NCBI GenBank assembly: GCA_037200685.1
Contig: JBBCIG010000014.1
Span: forward strand, 62,001-126,000
DNA length: 64,000 nucleotides
Source of the DNA: JAJKIP01 sp037200685
GTDB lineage: Bacteria > Bacteroidota > Bacteroidia > Chitinophagales > Chitinophagaceae
Reading direction: 5' to 3'
Shown: one piece after another, positions 58,580 through 64,000 of the stretch
Numbering within the stretch: position 1 is the first letter of the stretch
Layout of the letters: every line of letters begins with the position of its first letter
Notes under the pieces: generated by a model
What the model was told of the DNA's origin: nothing
Database searches by the model: none
The model's input: only the letters and a program-made list of their open reading frames with translations
Made by a program: the position numbers and the translations under genes

Positions 58580-59113
58580 ATGAATTCAGAATATCAAGGT
58601 ACCCATTTAGGGGATGAGGGTTTAGAAGAACGCCTATGGGAATACATCGATGGCGTTTCCTCTAAAGAAGAAAAATCTGTCATTGAAAAATTGCTCGTAA
58701 GCAATAGCGAATGGAAGTCAAAGTACCATGAGCTGCTGGAAGTGCATCAACTGATGAAATCATCCGAGCTGGAAGAACCGTCCATGCGCTTTACAAAAAA
58801 CGTGATGGATGAAATTGCCCGCTTGCAGATTGCCCCGGCCGCAAAAACTTATATCAATAAAAATATTATACGGGGTCTCGCGGCATTCTTCATTACTATG
58901 ATTGTTGGTTTTTTGATCTATGGCCTTGCGCAGGTAGATTGGACAACGGGCACAGATTCAAAATTACCCGTTGATTTGAGTAAAGTAGATTATAGTAAAA
59001 TATTCAGCAACACGTATATGAATGCTTTTATGATGATCAATGTGATACTGGGTTTATTTTTATTTGACAGGGTTTTGGCGAACAAAAGAAAAAAATTCCG
59101 CGGGGAAATATAA
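58580..59113 (+). CDS. Probable membrane anti-sigma factor
   Basis: The product is 177 residues. The cytoplasmic N-terminal half (LEERLWEYIDGVSSKEEKSV, IEKLLVSNSEWKSKYHELLE) looks like an anti-sigma domain of the Bacteroidota type. Two membrane spans follow (GLAAFFITMIVGFLIYGLAQ, AFMMINVILGLFLFDRVL). No zinc-binding Cys/His motif is visible. It lies 69 bp after the ECF sigma gene, hence the call. The first ten residues (NSEYQGTHLGDEG) include a translated copy of the palindromic element; an internal start is not obvious. Confidence 0.7.
   Translation: MNSEYQGTHLGDEGLEERLWEYIDGVSSKEEKSVIEKLLVSNSEWKSKYHELLEVHQLMKSSELEEPSMRFTKNVMDEIARLQIAPAAKTYINKNIIRGLAAFFITMIVGFLIYGLAQVDWTTGTDSKLPVDLSKVDYSKIFSNTYMNAFMMINVILGLFLFDRVLANKRKKFRGEI
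58601..58620 (+). repeat. Palindromic element translated in the anti-sigma N terminus
   Basis: ACCCATTTAGGGGATGAGGG, coding THLGDEG in frame; compare SPLGDRG in ThrC and PPLGDGG in ThrB. Confidence 0.6.
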
Positions 59114-59167
59114 AATTCTACGTACATAATTTAAGATGCTTGATGATGTAAGTCATTAAGTCCGGTG

Positions 59168-59193
59168 GCTCTCCTGGTAACGGGAGAGCTTTT
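59168..59193 (+). terminator. Intrinsic terminator after the anti-sigma gene
   Basis: GCTCTCC (59168-59174) pairs with GGAGAGC (59183-59189) and is followed by TTTTATTTT. It closes the sigma/anti-sigma operon. Confidence 0.85.
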
Positions 59194-59269
59194 ATTTTCT
59201 GAACCACGATTTGGGGGATTTCACGATTAATAAGATATCAATCTGGATGAAAATTTTTATTTGCACATA

Positions 59270-59612
59270 TGGCTCGTTCCTCGCTCCCGCAAGCGGGATA
59301 AACTATGATAAAGAAAAAACTATATTGTCACCAATCATACTTTCCCTTGTCACCCCGAGGCACGAGGGGTCTGCATTAAAAAGCAATCGCTATTTATAAT
59401 GGCACACCGACAATGCTGAATAGAATTACCGAACGCTGAAGAGTGCGACCATTCGACTTAGCTCAGGGTAATCCCGATAGCTATCGGGAGCGACGCCCCG
59501 ACAAACATCGGGGTCTTCGACAATTGTTGAGTAAAGAACAGGAAGATGAATGGAGCGTCGCAACAGCCGATGATAGTCCACGGGATGCTGCGCATAGCAA
59601 TGCAGCCGGGCC
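59270..59612 (+). repeat. Dispersed compound repeat, copy E (longest)
   Basis: It has CGCTCCCGCAAGCGGGATAA, then CACCCCGAGGCACGAGGGG, then the CCCGATAGCTATCGGGA palindrome, then GAGTAAAGAACAGGAAGATG, GGAGCGTCGCAAC and AATGCAGCCGGG. Same module order as copy D at 38.5 kb. It fills most of the gap before the CBS gene. Confidence 0.85.
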
Positions 59613-59639
59613 CATATAAAAAACTTACTTTTGCAAGCA

Positions 59640-61016
59640 ATGAATATTAAGAATAATATACTCGAGACGATTGGGAACACTCCGATGATAAAATTGAACA
59701 AGATCACGAAAGGTTTTCCGTGTATGGTGCTGGCGAAAGTGGATTATTTCAATCCCGGTAATTCTATCAAAGACCGGATGGCACTGAAGATGGTGGAGGT
59801 GGCGGAGCAGGAAGGAAAATTAAAACCGGGCGGTACGATTATCGAAGGCACGAGCGGCAATACCGGAATGGGACTTGCACTGGCGGCGGTGGTGAAAGGT
59901 TATAAATGCATTTTTGTAACGACGGATAAACAATCAAAAGAGAAAGCGGATATTTTAAAAGCGGTTGGCGCTGAAGTGATCGTTTGTCCTACGAATGTAT
60001 TGCCCGAAGATCCTCGAAGTTATTATAGCGTGGCGGCGAGGTTGGCGAAAGAAATTCCCAATTCTTATCACATGAACCAGTATGATAACCTGGCGAACCG
60101 GTTGGCGCATTATGAAACGACGGGACCGGAGATTTGGGAACAAACGGATGGCAAGATTACGCATTTGGTTTGCACAGCGGGCACGGGTGGAACAGTGACA
60201 GGCGTTGCGCAATTTTTAAAAGAAAAAAATCCGGCGATACAAATATGGGCGATTGATGTGTATGGATCATTACTCACAAAATATTTCCGCACGGGCGAGG
60301 TGGATATGAATGAAGTGCACCCGTATGTGAGTGAAGGTTTCGGTGAAGATTTTGTTCCAAAGAATTATGACATGAGTGTGATTGATCTTTTTGAACAGGT
60401 AACCGATAAAGATGGCGCCGTGATGGCAAGAAGGCTTGCCAAAGAAGAAGGTATTTTTTGCGGCTATAGTGCAGGCAGTTGCTTGCAGGGTTTGATACAA
60501 TTAACCACAGGCCCCGGTGGGAAAAGTACGTTGAAAAAAGATGATTTAGTTGTTTGCATCTTTCATGATCATGGCAGCCGCTATGTCGCCAAGATATATA
60601 ACGATCAATGGATGATTGAAAGAGGTTTCCTGGATGTAAAAACATTTAAAGATGTGGTAAGCTCACGCGGAACAAAGCGATTGATTACTGTTGATGCTTC
60701 ACAAACCGTAGCCGAAGCGGTGGAGTTGATGAAGAAATATGATATTGAACAATTACCGGTGATGAATGGCAGCGGCCCCATCGGCGCTATCAGCGAAGGC
60801 GGCTTGTTTCAAAAAGTATTTGACAATCCCGAGATAAAAAATTCCAAAGTATCGGATGTAATAGAACCCGCTCTTCCCATTGTTGCGTTTGATACCCCGG
60901 TGGAGAAGCTCAGCCCGTTAATTCACAAAGGAAATGGCGCTGTATTGGCGAAAGATGATGCAGGCACTTATCACATCGTTACCAAATATGATGTGCTGCA
61001 GGCGCTGGGAAAGTAA
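59640..61016 (+). CDS. Cystathionine beta-synthase
   Basis: The product is 458 residues from the ATG at 59640 (MNIKNNILETIGNTPMIKLN). The PLP-dependent beta-family fold has Lys44 in NPGNSIKDRMALKM, GTIIEGTSGNTGMGLALAAV, and CTAGTGGTVTGVAQFLKEKN. The C terminus holds two CBS domains (LITVDASQTVAEAVELMKKY and SKVSDVIEPALPIVAFDTPV). The domain layout is that of cystathionine beta-synthase rather than cysteine synthase. It makes cystathionine from serine and homocysteine, or in some bacteria cysteine-related compounds; the exact reaction is not provable by eye. Confidence 0.88.
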   Translation: MNIKNNILETIGNTPMIKLNKITKGFPCMVLAKVDYFNPGNSIKDRMALKMVEVAEQEGKLKPGGTIIEGTSGNTGMGLALAAVVKGYKCIFVTTDKQSKEKADILKAVGAEVIVCPTNVLPEDPRSYYSVAARLAKEIPNSYHMNQYDNLANRLAHYETTGPEIWEQTDGKITHLVCTAGTGGTVTGVAQFLKEKNPAIQIWAIDVYGSLLTKYFRTGEVDMNEVHPYVSEGFGEDFVPKNYDMSVIDLFEQVTDKDGAVMARRLAKEEGIFCGYSAGSCLQGLIQLTTGPGGKSTLKKDDLVVCIFHDHGSRYVAKIYNDQWMIERGFLDVKTFKDVVSSRGTKRLITVDASQTVAEAVELMKKYDIEQLPVMNGSGPIGAISEGGLFQKVFDNPEIKNSKVSDVIEPALPIVAFDTPVEKLSPLIHKGNGAVLAKDDAGTYHIVTKYDVLQALGK

Positions 61017-61279
61017 ACGGCACAATAATTTTGAATATGACAGAACCCGCTCCAGCAAAGGATTTCACCGCTTAGACTAGTAAAACTACGATTTCTATTT
61101 TTGCGCTAAACGCTAATTTGACTAGATGCTTTACGATAAAAGACAGGAATATTATCGTATAAAAGTTTAGCAGTTTTGCTCTTTTTTATTAATGCCATCA
61201 CAATTATTTTTGTTTCATAGTTGATCGATTAACAAGTACACAAATCCGACCGAAAACCGAATAAACCGTCCAATACCCG
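61017..61279. other. Intergenic sequence after the CBS gene
   Basis: AT-rich and without a gene or terminator that I can support. Confidence 0.4.
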
Positions 61280-61562
61280 TTTTGAACCCAAACCCTTGAA
61301 AACCGAAATCGAATCCTTGAAAAACCGAACCAATCCTTTGAAAATTAAAAACTGATCCTAGAAAACCCGAACCCAATCCTTTGAAAGTCGAACTGAAAAA
61401 TCCAGTACCAAATCCTAGAAGAATCCGTTTTTAATTCAATCCTGTAGAAAAAGTACCGTCCTTGAAGACCTTATCTTACATCACCGTGTCCAAATCCTTG
61501 AAAAGAAATTAACATCCGGAACCCTCCTGCTACCTTTATAAGATAGCAGGAGGCGCGGTGAT
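61280..61562 (+). ncRNA. Degenerate 21-22-nt repeat block ending in a nested hairpin
   Basis: About nine occurrences of a motif near AATCCTTTGAAAACCGAACC, first ones spaced 20-22 nt, later ones 20-36 nt. The block ends with a nested structure: ATCACCG (61480-61486) pairs with CGGTGAT (61556-61562), enclosing CCTCCTGCTA (61523-61532) paired with TAGCAGGAGG (61544-61553). No ORF fits. It could be a small structured RNA or a decayed minisatellite. Confidence 0.4.
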
Positions 61563-61616
61563 AACAAAATCCTCCCCACTCTTTTTATTTTTCCTATTAT
61601 TTAATGATTTTTTTTG

Positions 61617-61715
61617 GGCTCAACTGCATTGCTATGCGCAGCATCCCGTGGACTAGCATCGGCTGTTGCGTCGCACACTTGTACTGCATGAATTCTATTC
61701 AGCAATATCGCAGTA
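61617..61715 (-). repeat. Dispersed intergenic repeat, copy F (reverse)
   Basis: CAACTGCATTGCTATGCGCA, then CATCCCGTGGACTAGCATCG and GCTGTTGCGTCGCACACTTG, the reverse of copy E's right end. Further repeat-like GC-rich fragments (CTTGCGGGATCAAC, CCCCTTGGGGGAAGG) run to ~61975. No gene between here and 62050. Confidence 0.75.
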
Positions 61716-62050
61716 CCCCTAAGAATATCGGCGGTATGTTCGGTAATTCTATTCACAAAGCGTCATCCCTCTTTCCCTTCTCCTACAGAGAAGGGACGGT
61801 GCTGCATTGCTGATCCAAACTCCATAACTACCATAACTTGTCCCGCCCTTGCGGGATCAACTTTAGTTCTCTGTTCATCATTTTTGAAGAGTGCTATTAT
61901 ACCATACTTTTCTAAAAGCAAGGGCTGTGTGTTGATGGCCTTTCCCCTTGGGGGAAGGTCGGGAAGGGGGTTTGTAGTTAGGTGAGATTTTATTCCACAT
62001 TACCGTGGCAAATAAACCCATTCAATTATTAACACTTGCTTAAAAGCATC

Positions 62051-62083
62051 TTTGTGTGAAGTAAAATCTATTCAATATTTTTA
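62051..62083 (+). promoter_or_regulatory. Probable promoter of the lipocalin-like lipoprotein gene
   Basis: TTTG at 62051-62054 and TATTTTTA at 62076-62083 are separated by 21 bp, matching the Bacteroidota -33/-7 pattern (TTTG, TAnnTTTG) with one mismatch. The ATG is 14 bp downstream. Confidence 0.45.
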
Positions 62084-62097
62084 CAAAAACGAGCTTT

Positions 62098-62550
62098 ATG
62101 AAAAAATCAATTTTGAAAGTGGCAGTACTGGCAATGGTGTTTGGTTTTTTTATATCCTGCAGTAAAAAGAAAGAAGATACTACTCCAACCAATCCTAAAG
62201 TTGCCCTTATCATCGGTTCGGATTGGAAAGTAAGCAAGTATGAGACGAAAGTAAATTCCGATCCGTTCATTGATCAATATCCTACCATAGCTGCCTGCAC
62301 ACAGGATGACAGGTATGTTTTCCGCAGCGATAAATCATATGAATATAATGAAGGGCCTACAAAATGTAACGCAGGGCAACCACAGGTTATTTATACCAGC
62401 ACCTGGAGCCTCTCGGCTGATGGAACGAAAATCACGATTGATGGAGCGGAATCGACGATAGAACTGTTAGACGATAACACACTTATTATCTCCGGTAATT
62501 ATTATACCAATCCTGATATCAACTATTACAGGACAACATTTGTGCATTAA
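62098..62550 (+). CDS. Lipocalin-like lipoprotein
   Basis: The product is 150 residues; lipobox in MVFGFFISCSKKK. The mature part (GSDWKVSKYETKVNSDPF, AACTQDDRYVFRSDKSYEY, STWSLSADGTKITIDGAEST, ELLDDNTLIISGNYY) has the strand pattern of the small Bacteroidota lipocalin-like domain: W-K-V at the first strand, then D-R-Y-V-F and W-S-L. Likely a surface or periplasmic lipid- or ligand-binding protein; ligand unknown. Followed at once by a terminator. Confidence 0.75.
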   Translation: MKKSILKVAVLAMVFGFFISCSKKKEDTTPTNPKVALIIGSDWKVSKYETKVNSDPFIDQYPTIAACTQDDRYVFRSDKSYEYNEGPTKCNAGQPQVIYTSTWSLSADGTKITIDGAESTIELLDDNTLIISGNYYTNPDINYYRTTFVH

Positions 62551-62552
62551 AA

Positions 62553-62574
62553 AACCCCGTCGCCGGGGTTTCTC
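62553..62574 (+). terminator. Intrinsic terminator
   Basis: AACCCCG and CGGGGTTT form a stem with loop TCGC, starting three bases after the lipoprotein stop, with A-rich and T-rich flanks. Bidirectional in shape; it may also end the minus-strand small gene that stops at 62587. Confidence 0.85.
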
Positions 62575-62586
62575 TCGAAGTAAATC

Positions 62587-62787
62587 TTAATTCAAATTCC
62601 ATCTGCGAATCATGTTGCTTGCAGAGCGAAGATTGCGCCTGCTATTCCACATTTCTGCTACAGTAAAATTCTTTTTAGTTTGATTGTTAACGTTGGTTGT
62701 CGCCAATGTTTCCTTCACTTCTTTTGTCAGTTGATCTATTTCCTTATGGTTCAACTGTACAGTCCCGGGCATAATAATGCTCTTCAT
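62587..62787 (-). CDS. Small protein with MWN.RRN.RSASN C-terminal motif, copy 1
   Basis: The start at 62787 (MKSIIMPGTVQLNHKEIDQL) is preferred over 62814 because AAAAAAGGA, an A-rich ribosome-binding site, lies just upstream. 66 residues: KEVKETLATT, then NFTVAEMWNSRRNLRSASNM. A paralogue lies 340 bp away (63127-63318), sharing EVKET(L/V)AT, the MWN.RRN motif and SASN. No signal peptide. The basic C terminus follows an acidic helix. Role unknown; the pair resembles a family of short Bacteroidota proteins, but I cannot name it. Confidence 0.65.
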   Translation of the reverse strand: MKSIIMPGTVQLNHKEIDQLTKEVKETLATTNVNNQTKKNFTVAEMWNSRRNLRSASNMIRRWNLN

Positions 62788-63126
62788 AATAATTCCTTTT
62801 TTTAATTCTGTCATTAATAAATCGTCTGAGTTGTCTTCGTGAAGTATGTGAACCAGGTTGGCTAGCTGATTATCTGGTTAGACTACATTCAAATGGGGGT
62901 ACGAAGCTCAGCTTATTGCAATACAAATGTACCACTGAAATACTTTGTTTTGAAACCAATTATACTCCAAACCACTATAACCAAAGCCGCAAAAATTTAT
63001 ATAAGTAATTGATTTTTATATAATTACAATAGGCCTTTTTCAGACGTCCACGCTTTTATAAGAGGCTCAAATAATCGCCCAACGCCGCTAAATATTCGTT
63101 GAATGATGGTTTCTAAAAATCATCTT
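62788..63126. other. Intergenic stretch between the two small paralogous genes
   Basis: No further gene seen. AT-rich; probably holds the promoter for the 62587-62787 gene. Confidence 0.4.
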
Positions 63127-63318
63127 TTATCGATTGATCCTATTGCTGGCGGATTTTGCATTTCTGCGGATATTCCACATAGTAGCAGTACCAAAAGTCT
63201 TTTTCGGTGCGGCGGGAAACAACATGCCGGTAGCTACTGTTTCTTTCACTTCTGCGAGCAGGTTTTTTAAGGTTGTTGCATCCATCATTATCAGAGATGC
63301 CCTTGCTTCACTTGTCAT
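63127..63318 (-). CDS. Small protein with MWN.RRN.KSASN C-terminal motif, copy 2
   Basis: The product is 63 residues from 63318 (MTSEARASLIMMDATTLKNL); alternative Met at 63288 or 63285. LLAEVKETVATG aligns with LTKEVKETLATT of copy 1, and TFGTATMWNIRRNAKSASNR with TVAEMWNSRRNLRSASNM. The conserved C-terminal motif in a duplicated tiny gene supports that both are real. Function unknown. Confidence 0.65.
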   Translation of the reverse strand: MTSEARASLIMMDATTLKNLLAEVKETVATGMLFPAAPKKTFGTATMWNIRRNAKSASNRINR

Positions 63319-63739
63319 GGTTAATAGTTTTACTAATTATAAAATATACTGACCTGTTGCGGATACAATGCAATGATCAGGTTGATAGAACAAAAATAAA
63401 ACGATGTTGTTCTCTTAGGAAATCAATTCAGGCGAAACAGGTCTTTTGGCCGGTGAACCGTAGAATTCAAAGGCGGATTGTAAACAGTAGTTACCCACTG
63501 ATAGAAAAAAGCATTGTATTTAGTATTATTGAACGCAGCAAAACTGGAGGGAGGCGAATACGAAATGCCTTTTAAGGCCTTCGGTCTTATGCTTGGAATA
63601 ACCAGCCTGTTTTTTATAAAAAATAAAATCTTTTAGAAAAATACATGGCCTCATTGTACTATTTGCTTTGGTTTGTTTGCAGGCTTAAACATTTATAACA
63701 AAAAAAGAAATTAGATATCTTGCCATAAACTAACATTCT
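63319..63739. other. Divergent intergenic region
   Basis: No credible gene. A plus-strand open frame at 63273-63575 overlaps the small gene and has no recognisable content. It should hold promoters for the small minus gene and the TonB-like plus gene. Confidence 0.4.
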
Positions 63740-64000
63740 ATGTCATTGAATAAAATAGTGTTGTTTGCCTTTCTATTGTTGACGGAGATAGGTCATTCAC
63801 AAACTGCTTCGCAAGCAGATACTAGCAACGCAAGCACAAAAGTTTTTGAGAAAGTAGAAATCGAAGCTTCGTATCCTCTTGGATTGGAAGGATGGCGTGC
63901 ATTCCTCGAAAAAAACCTGAACCCTAATACACCTATTGATAACGGCGCTCCTGTTGGAAAATATACGGTATATGTACAGTTTGTAGTAAACAAAAATGGA
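63740..64000 (+). CDS. TonB-like periplasmic protein, truncated by the window end
   Basis: The start ATG 63740 gives a signal peptide (MSLNKIVLFAFLLLTEIGHS). Then KVFEKVEIEASYPLGLEGWR, AFLEKNLNPNTPIDNGAPVG and KYTVYVQFVVNKNG, the beginning of a TonB C-terminal domain as found in Bacteroidota secreted TonB-family proteins. The window ends before the domain is complete. Such proteins lack the usual N-terminal anchor and may serve an envelope function other than energy transfer. Confidence 0.78.
   Translation, partial: MSLNKIVLFAFLLLTEIGHSQTASQADTSNASTKVFEKVEIEASYPLGLEGWRAFLEKNLNPNTPIDNGAPVGKYTVYVQFVVNKNG

Noticed and set aside
61280..61510. CRISPR array
   Set aside because: The motif is degenerate and spacing irregular (20-36 nt), without constant repeats or unique spacers, and no cas genes are present.
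63273..63575. 100-codon plus-strand open frame
   Set aside because: Overlaps the duplicated small minus-strand gene, has an unconvincing composition and no ribosome-binding site.
1..64000. tRNA or rRNA genes
   Set aside because: I looked for T-loop-like GGTTCRAATCC and rRNA stretches on both strands and found none convincing; a tRNA scan would settle it.

Overview
The window looks like a chromosomal segment of a member of the Bacteroidota, most probably Chitinophagaceae. The evidence is SusC/SusD-type uptake genes, an STN-receptor/FecR/ECF sigma cascade, a type IX secretion C-terminal domain, TAnnTTTG-like -7 boxes, a Bacteroidota-type sdhCAB cluster, a HU-CCDC81/SPOR-type protein and AT-rich non-coding DNA. 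No tRNA, rRNA or CRISPR array was seen.

Layout. 0-2.3 kb: secreted hypothetical genes broken by frameshifts. 2.3-9.7 kb (minus): two paralogous secreted fibre-like surface proteins, one with an exact 486-bp internal tandem repeat. 9.9-12.4 kb: a truncated LuxR-type HTH remnant, a sugar isomerase-like TIM-barrel gene and a 1-kb non-coding stretch full of long hairpins. 12.4-15.0 kb: a large T9SS-exported protein. 15.2-38.5 kb: a glycan utilisation locus. Its minus arm carries ThuA-like, GH43 and GH2 genes; its plus arm carries a TPR gene, ECF sigma, FecR, SusC, SusD, a beta-helix protein, a galactanase-like GH43, an SGNH esterase, a six-hairpin glycosidase and a GH65 enzyme. 38.7-44 kb: cupin, HU/SPOR-like, FKBP and lipoprotein genes and an IS1595-type insertion. 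44-47.7 kb (minus): sdhC-sdhA-sdhB. 47.9-53.6 kb (minus): a threonine operon thrA-thrB-thrC plus a conserved unknown gene. 53.6-55.3 kb: murQ and a BadF-type kinase. 55.4-61.0 kb: S41 protease, a small membrane protein, ECF sigma with its probable anti-sigma, and cystathionine beta-synthase. 61-64 kb: a structured non-coding stretch, a lipocalin-like lipoprotein, two paralogous tiny proteins and the start of a TonB-like gene.

The most informative unannotated signal is a 38-codon ORF (53469-53585, minus) just upstream of thrA that ends in a run of eight threonine codons. It is followed by a hairpin with an oligo-U tract, the architecture of a threonine attenuator. Also notable are a palindromic CCCCTTTAGGGG element found both against stop codons and in frame inside thrB, thrC and an anti-sigma gene, a larger dispersed intergenic repeat with about eight copies, and a heptanucleotide tandem repeat that writes the last codons of thrB.

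Quality warning: about 30 apparent frameshifts cluster at 0-2 kb and 27.4-46.1 kb, several at homopolymers. They hit core genes such as sdhA and sdhB, while neighbouring stretches (10.5-27.4 kb and 46.1-61 kb) are clean. Locally unpolished sequence is a likelier explanation than mass pseudogenisation, so broken genes are given as single spans with the shifts described.
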